Below, piece by piece: positions 9,423-18,436 of a stretch of 64,000 nt of DNA. How positions within the stretch are numbered: the first letter of the stretch is position 1; each line of letters starts with the position of its first letter. The notes under the pieces were generated by a model, which ran no database searches, was not told the DNA's origin, and saw only the letters and a program-made list of their open reading frames with translations. The DNA is taken from positions 80,705 through 144,704 of the forward strand of contig CAJFQM010000006.1 in the NCBI GenBank assembly GCA_904419075.1, written 5' to 3'. Both the position numbers and the translations under genes were made by a program. The DNA comes from an uncultured Clostridia bacterium (lineage in GTDB: Bacteria > Bacillota > Clostridia > Christensenellales > Borkfalkiaceae).

Positions 9423-10748
9423 ATGAAAAAATTACCTCTGAATGACGGCAGCGTGTTTGAAGAAAAGGACAAGCTGATTTCCCTCTTAAAAAAGATTTTG
9501 CTTTTCACGGCTGCAATCGGCGGAATTGTCGCATTGATTTATTTGCTTTATCTTGCGGCGAACGCTTACGCGGGGACGGAAGTTAAATTTTTTTATCCCC
9601 GTATTTTCTGTGATTTTACACAGGTAGCGTACTGTTCGATTTGTAAAGACGCATATTTGCCGGAAATAGGCTCGTCCTATTCGGCTCTCAGTCTTTTTAT
9701 TTTGGCGCCGTTTGCCTTGATATTCAAAAAGGATTTAGACAAAATAGAATATGTCTTCGAATCCGCTGAGTGGGGTGTTCCGAATATGCAGATCATGTCC
9801 TCTTGGCGGTTTTGGGTGGCATTTCTGCTTTTTTATGCGATTTGTTTTGTGGCTCTTTTTTTTCTGATAAGGCGTTTGGTCGGAAAGAATACCGTCGAAG
9901 GAAGGAATATCTTTTGGATTTTTCTTTTGAGTGCGCCTGCCCTGTATGCGGTGATAAGAGGAAATATGATCTTGACCTCTTTGATTTTCGCATTGATTTT
10001 TTTGAATTGGTATAGAGATGAAAAGGCTTGGAAAAGAGAATTAGCGATTTTGTCTCTTGCCGTGTCGGGAGTACTGAAATTGTATCCGCTGTTTTTCTGT
10101 GCCTTTTTGCTTCACGATAAAAAATGGTTCAGGACGGCGAGGATGTTTGTGTATTTCATTCTTTTATATCTCTTGCCGAGTTTAGCCTATAACGGAGGAA
10201 TTTCGGGATATTTAGAGAATCTTTTTGGTTTTGCTTCGGGGGGAAATCGCTTGAATTATCTCGAAAATATTTCTTTTGCTTCCCTCATCTATAAAGTTAT
10301 CTATTATCCGACAAAATGGCTGGGAGTTGCCCTTCCGGAGTGGGTGGGTATATTGTGCATGGCGCTCGGTTTTTTGGTCCTTTTGATATTTGCGGTCGCC
10401 GCGGTAGTGACCGACGATACGTTAAAACGAGCAATTCTTTCGATTTGTGCGATTGCCTTGGTCCCTCCGGTCAGCTATTTTTACGTAATGATTTTTTCTT
10501 TGATTCCTTTCATGGAGTATTTCAGAGAATTCGAACAGCATACCGTGGCTGAAAATAAACAGTGTTTTGCTTTTTGTGTACTGTTGTTTTTCTACCCGCT
10601 GTATATAATTTCCCTGTATCCTCTTTGCGCAATTGCATTGGTTTTTCTCGGTACAGTCACTTGCGTAAAAATATTCAGGCAGGGAGAATTCGGGCGCTAT
10701 ATGTCCGGCCTTAAAAAACAATTTCGGAAAGAGGAAGAACGCCAATGA
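9423..10748 (+). CDS. GT87-like polytopic membrane glycosyltransferase
   Basis: A 441-residue protein with about ten membrane helices and little soluble sequence. It matches the DUF2029/GT87 pattern: an early extracytoplasmic loop with acidic residues, RGNMIL before a helix, and the signature VLKLYPLFFCAFLLHDKKW. GT87 enzymes use polyprenyl-phosphate sugars on the outer face of the membrane, as in mycobacterial mannosylation. Here it would decorate the glycan built by the rfb genes. ATG at 9423 is preferred over an upstream TTG because the upstream residues are not membrane-like and overlap the promoter region. Its stop overlaps the rfbF start (ATGA). Confidence 0.72.
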   Translation: MKKLPLNDGSVFEEKDKLISLLKKILLFTAAIGGIVALIYLLYLAANAYAGTEVKFFYPRIFCDFTQVAYCSICKDAYLPEIGSSYSALSLFILAPFALIFKKDLDKIEYVFESAEWGVPNMQIMSSWRFWVAFLLFYAICFVALFFLIRRLVGKNTVEGRNIFWIFLLSAPALYAVIRGNMILTSLIFALIFLNWYRDEKAWKRELAILSLAVSGVLKLYPLFFCAFLLHDKKWFRTARMFVYFILLYLLPSLAYNGGISGYLENLFGFASGGNRLNYLENISFASLIYKVIYYPTKWLGVALPEWVGILCMALGFLVLLIFAVAAVVTDDTLKRAILSICAIALVPPVSYFYVMIFSLIPFMEYFREFEQHTVAENKQCFAFCVLLFFYPLYIISLYPLCAIALVFLGTVTCVKIFRQGEFGRYMSGLKKQFRKEEERQ

Positions 10749-11515
10749 AAGTAGTTATTTTAGCGGGCGGTTTCGGTACCCGTATCAGCGAGGAATCCTA
10801 TTTGAAACCTAAACCGATGGTAGAAATCGGGGATAAGCCTATTCTTTGGCATATCATGAAGGAGTATTCTCATTACGGATTCAATGAATTTATCATCTGT
10901 CTCGGCTATAAGGGAGGAGAGATCAAAAGATTTTTCTCCGACTATTATCTGTATCAGTCGGATGTAACGATAAATCTTCAGACGGACGAATATACATACC
11001 ACCGCAGCACTTCGGAGCCTTGGAAGGTAACTTTGGCGGAGACGGGACTCTATACGATGACGGGCGGCCGCATCAAGCGGGTAAAGGAGTACATCGGGAA
11101 CGAGACTTTTCTTCTCACTTACGGGGACGGGGTCAGCGACGTAAATATTGCGGATACCGTGCGTTTTCATAAACAGCATGGGAAATTGCTGACCATGACG
11201 ACGGTCAATGTCGCTTCGAGATTCGGAGTAATAAAGCCCGATAAAAACGGCCTCATTAAAAGTTTCCGCGAAAAAGCGGATCGCGACGGCTCGCTCATCA
11301 ATGCGGGATACATGGTCTGCGAACCGGGCGTACTCGATTATATATCGGGTGACGACACCGTCTTTGAAAGAGAACCTTTGGAAAGGCTCGCAAAGGAAGG
11401 ACAGATCATGGCGTATCGGCATGACGGATTTTGGAAATGTATGGATACTCTGCGCGACAAAGAACAATTGGAAGCTCTTTGGAGTACGGGCAGGGCGGAG
11501 TGGAAAACATGGTAA
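10745..11515 (+). CDS. rfbF: glucose-1-phosphate cytidylyltransferase
   Basis: A 256-residue nucleotidyltransferase of exact family length. The N-terminal loop GGFGTRI, KPMVEIGDKPILWHIM and the later YGDGVSDV metal-binding region are typical of RfbF/DdhA. It makes CDP-D-glucose from CTP and glucose 1-phosphate, the first committed step to CDP-3,6-dideoxyhexoses. It overlaps the upstream glycosyltransferase by four bases and rfbG by seven bases, so the genes are translationally coupled. Confidence 0.96.
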   Translation: MKVVILAGGFGTRISEESYLKPKPMVEIGDKPILWHIMKEYSHYGFNEFIICLGYKGGEIKRFFSDYYLYQSDVTINLQTDEYTYHRSTSEPWKVTLAETGLYTMTGGRIKRVKEYIGNETFLLTYGDGVSDVNIADTVRFHKQHGKLLTMTTVNVASRFGVIKPDKNGLIKSFREKADRDGSLINAGYMVCEPGVLDYISGDDTVFEREPLERLAKEGQIMAYRHDGFWKCMDTLRDKEQLEALWSTGRAEWKTW

Positions 11516-12561
11516 AACTATCGGAATTTTACAAAAACAAACGAGTTTTGATAACCGGACACACGGGTTTCAAGGGGAGCTGGCTGACCTTTTGGCTGCA
11601 TGAAATGGGCGCGGAAATATGCGGATATGCATTGGAAGCGCCGAAAGGTTCCCTCTATGACCTTATCGGCGGAGACGGTTTGTGCGTCTCCCGCGTCGGA
11701 GACATTGCGGATTTCGAGCATTTGAAAGAAGTATTTGACGCTTTTTCTCCCGAAATCGTCTTTCATTTGGCGGCTCAGCCGATCGTGCGGGAAGGCTATC
11801 GCGCTCCGAGGACGACCTATCTCACCAACGTAATGGGGACAGTCAATCTTTTGGAGTGTATCAGATTGAACGGAAAAGTGCGGTCTTTTCTCAATGTGAC
11901 GACGGATAAAGTCTATAAGAACGAGGAATGGGAATGGGGGTACCGCGAGAGTGAACCGCTCGACGGATATGATCCCTATTCCAACAGTAAATCCTGTTCG
12001 GAATTGGCGACGCACGCCTATAAGAGTTCTTTTTTGGGCGCAGCAGGGACGGCAGTTTCCACGGCTCGGGCAGGCAACGTAATCGGCGGGGGAGATTTTG
12101 CGCCCGACAGAATCATTCCCGATTGTGTACGCGCGGCCTCGGCGGGGGAGGACATTATCGTGAGAAATCCGTATTCCGTGCGTCCGTATCAGCACGTGCT
12201 GGAACCGCTGTCGGCGTATTTGACGATTGCGGCGGAACAGTTCGAGGACGGAAAGAAAGCGGGATATTACAATGTGGGGCCGAATGAGGACGATTGTTGC
12301 CGTACGGGCGCTTTGGTGGAAATTTTTATCCGCGCGTGGGGAGACGGAATCGGGTGGATAGACAGGCACGACGGCGGTCCGCACGAAGCGAACTTTCTCA
12401 AACTCGACTGTTCGAAAATAAAAAGGACCTTTGATTGGAAACCGCGCTGGAATATAAAGTCGGCGGTGGAAAAGACCGTGGAATGGGAAAAATGTCGTCT
12501 TTCGGGCGGAGATCTCAGGGCCTGTATGAAAAGACAGATACATGAATTTATAAACGGGTGA
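11509..12561 (+). CDS. rfbG: CDP-glucose 4,6-dehydratase
   Basis: A 350-residue extended SDR. The N-terminal motif TGHTGFKGSWL is diagnostic for RfbG/DdhB, followed by HLAAQPIVR, the TDKVYKN segment and YDPYSNSK (Tyr-x-x-x-Lys catalytic pair). It converts CDP-glucose to CDP-4-keto-6-deoxyglucose using bound NAD. ATG at 11509 lies inside the end of rfbF. A longer frame starting within rfbF adds residues without homology, so the short start is chosen. rfbH follows after 12 bases. Confidence 0.96.
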   Translation: MVKLSEFYKNKRVLITGHTGFKGSWLTFWLHEMGAEICGYALEAPKGSLYDLIGGDGLCVSRVGDIADFEHLKEVFDAFSPEIVFHLAAQPIVREGYRAPRTTYLTNVMGTVNLLECIRLNGKVRSFLNVTTDKVYKNEEWEWGYRESEPLDGYDPYSNSKSCSELATHAYKSSFLGAAGTAVSTARAGNVIGGGDFAPDRIIPDCVRAASAGEDIIVRNPYSVRPYQHVLEPLSAYLTIAAEQFEDGKKAGYYNVGPNEDDCCRTGALVEIFIRAWGDGIGWIDRHDGGPHEANFLKLDCSKIKRTFDWKPRWNIKSAVEKTVEWEKCRLSGGDLRACMKRQIHEFING

Positions 12562-12573
12562 ATATAGCGAACA

Positions 12574-13902
12574 ATGGACAATAAAGAACGAGATAAAAAA
12601 GAAATTTTGCGCCTTGTGGCGGAATACTGCAATAAATATCATAAACCGAAAGCCTTTTGTGAGGGAGATAAAATTCACTATGCGGCTCGGGTATACGGCG
12701 AAGAAGAGATGACCAATCTCGTGGACAGCGCCCTCGATTTTTGGCTGACTTCGGGTGAATATACGGAAAAATTTGAAAATGATTTTGCGGCATTTTTGGG
12801 CGTAAAGAAAGCATTTTTGGTCAACAGCGGTTCGTCCGCGAACCTACTCGCATTCATGGCGCTTACCTCTCCTCTTTTGGGCGAACGCAGAATCTGCCGC
12901 GGGGACGAAATCATTACGGTTGCGGCGGGCTTTCCGACCACCGTTACTCCGGCGATTCAGTACGGAGCGGTTCCCGTATTCGTGGATATTACCATTCCGC
13001 AATACAATATCGATGTTTCGATGCTGGACAAAGCCCTGTCTCCCAAGACCAAGGCGGTAATGATAGCGCATACGTTGGGAAACCCGTTCGACCTTTCCGC
13101 CGTAAAAGCCTTCTGCGAAAGAAATCGTCTGTGGCTGGTAGAGGACAACTGCGACGCGCTCGGTTCCAAGTACACGATAGACGGACAGGAGAAATATACG
13201 GGTACGATCGGCGATATCGGCACGTCGAGCTTTTATCCCCCGCATCATATTACGATGGGGGAAGGCGGAGCGGTCTATACGAGTAATTTGCTCCTTGCAA
13301 AAATCATTCGTTCGTTCCGCGATTGGGGCAGAGACTGCGTTTGTCCCTCCGGTACGGATAACCTGTGCAGTCATCGTTTTGACAGACAATACGGGGAACT
13401 GCCGCTGGGTTACGATCATAAGTATGTTTATTCGCATTTTGGATATAATCTGAAAGCTACGGATATGCAGGCCGCCATCGGCTGTGCTCAGCTCAAACGG
13501 ATAGAGGACTTCGCCACGCGCCGCCGCCATAATTTTTCCCGCTTGAAAGAGGGCTTGAAAGGGTATACGGATAAAATCATACTTCCCGAAGCCTGCCCTT
13601 CCTCCGAGCCGAGCTGGTTCGGTTTTCTCATTACCTGTAAAGAGGGCGTGGACGCGAATAAAATCGTGGAACATATTGAAAAATGCGGCGTGCAGACGCG
13701 TCGGTTGTTTGCGGGAAACCTGACAAAGCATCCCTGTTTCGACGAAATGCGAAAGACGGGAGAAGGGTACCGCGTTGTCGGAAAGCTCGAAAATACGGAC
13801 AGGATTACTACATCTACGTTTTGGGTCGGTGTCTATCCGGGCATGACGGACGAAATGACAGATTATATGCTGAAAGTAATAAAGGAAGCGCTGTCGCTGT
13901 AA
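12574..13902 (+). CDS. rfbH: CDP-4-keto-6-deoxyglucose 3-dehydrase (RfbH/E1)
   Basis: A 442-residue aspartate-aminotransferase-fold enzyme. The usual PLP-binding Lys is replaced by His (H225 in YPPHHITMGEGG), the hallmark of PMP-dependent E1 dehydrases. The [2Fe-2S] Cys set is visible as DNCDALG, DCVC and NLC. The enzyme removes the 3-hydroxyl of CDP-4-keto-6-deoxyglucose by a radical route and needs an electron-donating reductase (E3, DdhD/AscD), which is not encoded in this window. ATG at 12574 has only a weak SD, but the reading frame is fixed by homology from the first residues. Confidence 0.96.
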   Translation: MDNKERDKKEILRLVAEYCNKYHKPKAFCEGDKIHYAARVYGEEEMTNLVDSALDFWLTSGEYTEKFENDFAAFLGVKKAFLVNSGSSANLLAFMALTSPLLGERRICRGDEIITVAAGFPTTVTPAIQYGAVPVFVDITIPQYNIDVSMLDKALSPKTKAVMIAHTLGNPFDLSAVKAFCERNRLWLVEDNCDALGSKYTIDGQEKYTGTIGDIGTSSFYPPHHITMGEGGAVYTSNLLLAKIIRSFRDWGRDCVCPSGTDNLCSHRFDRQYGELPLGYDHKYVYSHFGYNLKATDMQAAIGCAQLKRIEDFATRRRHNFSRLKEGLKGYTDKIILPEACPSSEPSWFGFLITCKEGVDANKIVEHIEKCGVQTRRLFAGNLTKHPCFDEMRKTGEGYRVVGKLENTDRITTSTFWVGVYPGMTDEMTDYMLKVIKEALSL

Positions 13903-13934
13903 AGGGCGGCCGCGGGATTGGTTTTACGGAGATT

Positions 13935-14882
13935 ATGCAAACGGAAATCCAAAGGAAAAAGATAAGTTTTCTCATTCCCTGCTATAACGAGGAGGAAAAC
14001 GTAATACCTTTAAGCGAAGCGATCATCGGGCAGACGGAAAAGCTGTCTTGCGGCTACGACTACGAACTGATTTTTATCGATAATTGTTCCACGGACGGCA
14101 CGCGAGCGAAACTGGAACAGCTCTGCGCGGGGAATAAACGGATAAAAGCGATTTTCAACGCACGGAATTTCGGGCAGTTCAATTCTCCCTTTTACGGAAT
14201 TTTACAGACTTCGGGGGATTGCGTAATCACCATGTGCGCGGATTTTCAGGACCCGCCCGAAATGATTCCGTCCTTGGTTTCGGAATGGGAAAAGGGCTAT
14301 AAAATCGTTTGCGCGGTAAAGACGAAGAGCGAGGAAAAGAAATTCGTGCGTTTTCTTCGTACCGTGTACTATAAACTCGTTCATCGGTTTTCCGATGTGG
14401 AGCAAATCGAGCACTTTACGGGTTCCGGGCTATACGATAAGAGCTTTGTGGACGTCCTGCGCACTTTGGACGATCCCGCGCCGTTCATGCGCGGCATCGT
14501 GGCGGAATTGGGGTATAAGAAAATAGAGATTCCCTATACGCAGCAAAAGCGCCGCGCGGGAAAGACGCATAACAATTTTCATACTCTGTATGACGCGGCG
14601 ATGCTCAGTTTCACGCAATATACGAAATTTCCGATCCGTTTCATCATGTTTTTCGGGATCATTTTAAACCTGCTGAGCGTGGCGGGAGGAATAGCCTGCC
14701 TTGTATTTCATTGTCTGCATTATAACGTATTGGGTCCCGCGCTCTTTTGCGGTATGGGATTTTTCTCTTCGTTCACCTTTATTTTTATGAGTATTCTCGG
14801 AGAATATCTTCTGAACGTAAAGACGAAGGTCAATCGTCGTCCGCTGGTCATCGAAGAAAAGCGAATCAATTTCGACGAATAG
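13935..14882 (+). CDS. GT2 family glycosyltransferase (DPM1/ArnC-like)
   Basis: A 315-residue protein. An N-terminal GT-A domain (ISFLIPCYNEEENV; YELIFIDNCSTDG; ADFQDPPE with the metal-binding acidic residues) is followed by two C-terminal membrane helices from residue ~235. This matches the undecaprenyl-phosphate sugar transferase group (ArnC/DPM1/GtrB). It could make the lipid-linked sugar donor used by the GT87-like enzyme of the same operon. ATG at 13935 is chosen because the upstream in-frame extension overlaps rfbH and lacks homology. A bidirectional terminator follows. Confidence 0.88.
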   Translation: MQTEIQRKKISFLIPCYNEEENVIPLSEAIIGQTEKLSCGYDYELIFIDNCSTDGTRAKLEQLCAGNKRIKAIFNARNFGQFNSPFYGILQTSGDCVITMCADFQDPPEMIPSLVSEWEKGYKIVCAVKTKSEEKKFVRFLRTVYYKLVHRFSDVEQIEHFTGSGLYDKSFVDVLRTLDDPAPFMRGIVAELGYKKIEIPYTQQKRRAGKTHNNFHTLYDAAMLSFTQYTKFPIRFIMFFGIILNLLSVAGGIACLVFHCLHYNVLGPALFCGMGFFSSFTFIFMSILGEYLLNVKTKVNRRPLVIEEKRINFDE

Positions 14883-14938
14883 AAGCGGGGCAGAATTTTA
14901 TATTTTATGAAAAAATCCCCTTAAAAGGGTAAGAGGAA

Positions 14939-14976
14939 GGCCGCCCGTACATCGGGCGGCCGTTTATTTTCTTTTT
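14939..14976. terminator. bidirectional terminator between convergent operons
   Basis: GGCCGCCCG (14939-14947), loop TACAT, CGGGCGGCC (14953-14961), then a T-rich tract on the plus strand. It serves the polysaccharide operon and overlaps the end of the convergent AraC gene, whose last codons run through the T tract. Confidence 0.85.
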
Positions 14977-15881
14977 TCCGTAAGCGGCGGAAATTTTTCG
15001 ATGGATTTCTTTTCGCCGCGATACTGCGACGGCGTCATTTTCATGCGCGCCTTGAAGAGCTTGAAGAAAGCATTGGGCGTCATTCCCACACCTTCCGCGA
15101 CGGCCTGGACTGGCATATCCGTCCGTTTGAGAAGCTGACAGGCCTCGTTGAATCTGAGATTCAGAAGGTATTCTCCCGGGGAGACGTCCAGATACTTTTT
15201 GAAGAGTACGGAAAAATAAGCCCGGCTCAGAAACAGTCTTTCCGAGACGTCCGCAACGGAAATCCCGCCCGAATATTCGGTATTCATGATATCGACTGCC
15301 CGATTGATGATGTCGTTTACGGAAGAGGGGCGTTCCGCGCTTTTGTTTTCCAACAGTACGCTGAAAATATCATAGAAAGCCGCAAGAATTTTCGGCTGTA
15401 AGGAACAGTCTATCACGTTTTCCGTCTGCGACTGTTTCAGACACTCGTAAATTCTCTTAAAGGAACGTTTTACGACGGGAGAAGGCAGGTTCCTGACGGG
15501 CGACGCGGCGTTCAGTCCGCTCTGGGAAAGGAGCATGTCCGCATAGACCCCGGAAAAAGAGACCCAATAATAGCGATAGGGATTTCCCTTTTTGGCGTAA
15601 TATTTCACGGGAATGCCCCGCGGCAGGAGAAAGAGGGAATTTTTGGAGAGGGGATAAGCCTTTCCCCCGCATTCCAGAGTCCCTTCTCCGTCGGTCACGT
15701 ATTGCAGAATATCCCGTTTGTTTCCCGAATTTTCATATAAATGTCTGGTCTTTGCCTGAAGCCCCGCATTGTATATCCAAACGTCGACCGTTTCAAAGAA
15801 GCGGTTGTATACGGTGATATTATTAAAACGGCCGCCCTTTTTAAGGGCGGCCCGAATTTCCTTTTTCGGAACTTTTTCCAT
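14964..15881 (-). CDS. AraC family transcriptional regulator
   Basis: A 305-residue regulator. The N-terminal cupin-like sensor domain (residues ~15-150) has GEGTLECGGKAYPL and FLLPRGIPVKYY. The C-terminal double helix-turn-helix (residues ~200-300) has ISVADVSERLFLSRAYFSVLFKKYLDVSPGEY-like order and the second HTH ending in TPSQYR. It is the third gene of a minus-strand group after the alpha-galactosidase and the small zinc protein, which suggests control of galactoside use. ATG at 15881 has an AAAGGGGG SD. A longer frame starts ten codons upstream but lacks one. Confidence 0.9.
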   Translation of the reverse strand: MEKVPKKEIRAALKKGGRFNNITVYNRFFETVDVWIYNAGLQAKTRHLYENSGNKRDILQYVTDGEGTLECGGKAYPLSKNSLFLLPRGIPVKYYAKKGNPYRYYWVSFSGVYADMLLSQSGLNAASPVRNLPSPVVKRSFKRIYECLKQSQTENVIDCSLQPKILAAFYDIFSVLLENKSAERPSSVNDIINRAVDIMNTEYSGGISVADVSERLFLSRAYFSVLFKKYLDVSPGEYLLNLRFNEACQLLKRTDMPVQAVAEGVGMTPNAFFKLFKARMKMTPSQYRGEKKSIEKFPPLTEKRK

Positions 15882-15907
15882 AGTATTCCCCCTTTTTGAA
15901 AAGAATA

Positions 15908-16141
15908 TCACAAAAGGGGACGTTTGTCAAGCGACTCGTTCTCCTTTTCCCGCTGTGCGAATAAAAGGCAGCCCGCACGCCTGTATTCTTCCGTTTTTTC
16001 CCGCAGTCGCTCTTCGCTGACGTTTAATTTTTTTGACAGACAGCACAGACAGAAGAACTCTTCCGCGTCGCGGCGGATCAATTTTTTATTCAGACCCATT
16101 TCATCGTAAGAAACGGACCTTTTGCAGTGTTTGCAGAGCAT
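15908..16141 (-). CDS. small Cys-rich (probable zinc-binding) protein
   Basis: A 77-residue protein with CxxC near the N-terminus (C3, C6) and C31, C33, C34 in FFCLCCLSKKLN, a spacing suited to one zinc ion. The rest is charged and helical (EERLREKTEEYRRAGC). Short proteins of this pattern ('CKxC...NKKLI.R...FxCxxCL...C') are frequent next to metabolic operons in Clostridia, but the function is not known. The gene begins four bases after the alpha-galactosidase stop, so it is in that operon. Confidence 0.7.
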   Translation of the reverse strand: MLCKHCKRSVSYDEMGLNKKLIRRDAEEFFCLCCLSKKLNVSEERLREKTEEYRRAGCLLFAQREKENESLDKRPLL

Positions 16142-16145
16142 GGGC

Positions 16146-17276
16146 TCAATCGCTATTCTTTACTGTCATGCGATAAACTTCGCAGGTATGCCCCTCGATA
16201 TCGACGGACAGAGTGCCGTTGACGGCACGTTTTTCGGCGCCCGTATAGACTTCCGCCCCGACGAGCGTCCTTCCCTGCAAGAAGGGAATTCCCAAATCGT
16301 CCGCGACGACCCAGAGATTCGCGGGGGAATCGGAAAGATTGAAGAATCCCACGGCGATGTCTCCGTTTGCGAGAGCGCGCACGATGATCGGGAAATCGTC
16401 GTTTCCGGCAAATTTGAAGAGATAGGGGCGATTGCAGCGCGGATCCTGCTGAATATCTATCAGAGCGCGGTTTGTGAGTATCGCCTTTGTTTCTTTCGTC
16501 ATGCTCCGAATATCGCATCCGATCATGAGCGGGGATTCGAGCAGACACCATGCGGCGAAATGTAACTTATATTCGTTTTCGGAACACCCCGTAAGTCCCA
16601 CGTTTCCGCGCCCGTTCATTCCCACGATCAGCATATCCATATCGTTGAAACAGCCTTGACCGCCGAAGGGCAGAATATCGTATTGCTGTTTGATGAGGCT
16701 TTTGACCGATTCCCAGGAATCGAAGATGTCCCCCGTGGAGCGCCACATGTTCGCCCCCGTAGAGCCGATCCATTCATGCGTTTTGTCCGCGCCCCAGCTA
16801 CAACCGCTGAACAGAATATCCCGTCCGCAGTTTGCGAGGGCGAGCCCCATGCGGCGGTAGAGCATTTTCCCGTCTGCGAAATTGGGCTTGAAGCAGTAAT
16901 CGTATTTGAGAAAATCGACGCCCCATTCCGCGAAGGCCGCCGCGTCCGCGAATTCATGGTTATAGCTTGCGGGGTATCTCGCGCAGGTCATCGTGCCGCA
17001 GCAGGAATACATTCCGAATTTGAGCCCTTTGGAGTGTATGTAGTCGGCGACATATTTCATGCCGTGCGGGAATTTCGCGGGATCGGGAACGAGATTTCCC
17101 GCTTTGTCGCGTTCGCGCAGAGCCCAGCAGTCGTCGATGACGATATATTCATACCCTTCGTCTTTCAGGCCCGTTTCTACCATAGCGTCGGCCGATTGCA
17201 GAATGAGTTCTTCGCTGATGTTTTGCGCGAAGGTGTTCCAAGTGTTCCAGCCCATGGGCGGCAAATGTTTGATCAT
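16146..17276 (-). CDS. GH27 alpha-galactosidase (or related alpha-glycosidase)
   Basis: A 376-residue enzyme that begins with the GH27 start PPMGWNTWN. The nucleophile is D126 in FLKYDYC and the acid/base is D183 in WRSTGDI. Later CFNDMDML and WCLLESPLMIG also follow the family pattern. A short C-terminal beta domain ends near residue 376. No signal peptide is visible, so it acts in the cytosol on imported alpha-galactosides. GH27 also holds N-acetylgalactosaminidases and isomalto-dextranases, so the exact sugar is inferred. ATG at 17276 has a GGAGAGAGGA SD, and upstream codons lack homology. It is the first gene of a three-gene minus-strand unit. Confidence 0.92.
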   Translation of the reverse strand: MIKHLPPMGWNTWNTFAQNISEELILQSADAMVETGLKDEGYEYIVIDDCWALRERDKAGNLVPDPAKFPHGMKYVADYIHSKGLKFGMYSCCGTMTCARYPASYNHEFADAAAFAEWGVDFLKYDYCFKPNFADGKMLYRRMGLALANCGRDILFSGCSWGADKTHEWIGSTGANMWRSTGDIFDSWESVKSLIKQQYDILPFGGQGCFNDMDMLIVGMNGRGNVGLTGCSENEYKLHFAAWCLLESPLMIGCDIRSMTKETKAILTNRALIDIQQDPRCNRPYLFKFAGNDDFPIIVRALANGDIAVGFFNLSDSPANLWVVADDLGIPFLQGRTLVGAEVYTGAEKRAVNGTLSVDIEGHTCEVYRMTVKNSD

Positions 17277-17345
17277 ATTTTTATCCTCTCTCCGAAAATA
17301 AATTCCCCTCGGCAGCCGAGTACGCCCCGAAAGTTTTCTGCTTGC

Positions 17346-17374
17346 AGTATAGCACAACCAAATGGAAAAATCAA
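17346..17374 (-). promoter_or_regulatory. promoter for the alpha-galactosidase operon
   Basis: On the minus strand: TTGATT, 17 bases, TATACT. The predicted 5' untranslated region is about 65 bases. It is divergent from the ribokinase promoter about 90 bases away. Confidence 0.65.
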
Positions 17375-17461
17375 TTTATTTTTGTTGTATAAAAATGTAA
17401 TTTTGTTTTGCCAAAATGCATGGATTTTTGTCCGAAAGAAAAAATTTTTTCCTTTTGCATA

Positions 17462-17490
17462 TTGACAAATTTGTTTCGATATGTTATACT
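17462..17490 (+). promoter_or_regulatory. sigma-A promoter for rbsK-lacI
   Basis: TTGACA, 17 bases, TATACT: a perfect -35 and a good -10. The expected transcript start falls at about 17497, right beside the palindromic operator. Confidence 0.88.
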
Positions 17491-17497
17491 TTAATTA

Positions 17498-17513
17498 AGT
17501 AAAACGTTTTACT
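17498..17513. promoter_or_regulatory. LacI-family operator, perfect 16-bp palindrome
   Basis: AGTAAAACGTTTTACT is fully self-complementary and has the central CG and AAACGTTT core typical of LacI/RbsR operators. It covers the transcript start of the preceding promoter, so a bound repressor would block initiation. The likely ligand protein is the LacI regulator encoded two genes downstream. Confidence 0.85.
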
Positions 17514-17539
17514 AATCATTTATAGTCAGGAGGAGGACA

Positions 17540-18436
17540 ATGAAAATATTCGTGGTGGGGAGCTTGAATATGGATTTGGTCATCAAAGCGCCGTTCATGC
17601 CCGAAAACGGAATGACGATCGGCGGGGAAGGTTTTATGACGAATCCGGGCGGAAAGGGAGCCAATCAGGCGGCGGCGATCGGGAAGCTGGGCGGCAACGT
17701 CCGCATGGTGGGATGTGTAGGCGAGGCGTTCGGCGCGGAGTTGAAGGGCGCGCTGGACGGTTACGGAGTAAATACGGAATACGTAAAATCGGTCGGCGGA
17801 GTTTCCAGCGGCATCGCGGTCATCATAGTGGTGGACGGGGATAACCGAATCATTCTCGACGCGGGCGCCAACGCGAAAGTGAGCGAATCACTCGTGGATG
17901 AAGCGTTGAAGGAAGCGGAGGCGGGGGATTATCTTGTTTCCCAGCTGGAAATCGATTTGTCCATCGTGGAATACGCGCTGAAAAAAGCCAAGGAAAAGGG
18001 CATGGTGACGTTGCTCAATCCCGCTCCCGCGGCGAAACTTTCCGAGGGGATTCTCGCAAACAGCGATTATTTTATTCCCAACCAATCGGAGGCTGAATTT
18101 TATACGGGGATTTATCCCGAAGACGAAACGTCCGCAAAGAAGTGTGCGGAAAAATTGTCCGAACAGGGCGTAAAAAACGTCGTCGTCACGATGGGTTCCA
18201 AAGGTTCCGCCTGCGTCGCGGACGGAAAATATTATAAAGCGGAATGTTTCAAGGCAAAGGCGGTGGATACCACGGCCGCGGGGGATACGTATGTGGGAGC
18301 GCTGGTCACAAAACTTTCCGAAGGAGCGGGAATAGAAGAAGCGATGACGTTTGCGAGTAAGGCTTCCTCCGTTACGGTCACGCGGCGCGGCGCACAACAG
18401 TCGATTCCTTTCCGCGCGGAAGTGGAGGCTCTGTGA
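17540..18436 (+). CDS. rbsK: ribokinase
   Basis: A 298-residue PfkB-family sugar kinase. The N-terminal FVVGSLNMDLV and GGKGANQAAA signature 1 are followed by NPAPA and by signature 2 DTTAAGDTYVGAL with the catalytic Asp. Length and motifs match RbsK, which phosphorylates D-ribose at O5. No ribose ABC transporter or RbsD is adjacent, so the sugar may come from nucleosides or another importer. The SD is AGGAGGAGG. The stop overlaps the regulator start (GTGA). Confidence 0.93.
   Translation: MKIFVVGSLNMDLVIKAPFMPENGMTIGGEGFMTNPGGKGANQAAAIGKLGGNVRMVGCVGEAFGAELKGALDGYGVNTEYVKSVGGVSSGIAVIIVVDGDNRIILDAGANAKVSESLVDEALKEAEAGDYLVSQLEIDLSIVEYALKKAKEKGMVTLLNPAPAAKLSEGILANSDYFIPNQSEAEFYTGIYPEDETSAKKCAEKLSEQGVKNVVVTMGSKGSACVADGKYYKAECFKAKAVDTTAAGDTYVGALVTKLSEGAGIEEAMTFASKASSVTVTRRGAQQSIPFRAEVEAL

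Noticed and set aside
11431..11508. Longer N-terminus for rfbG
   Set aside because: The added residues are read inside rfbF and precede the conserved GHTGFKG start of the family.
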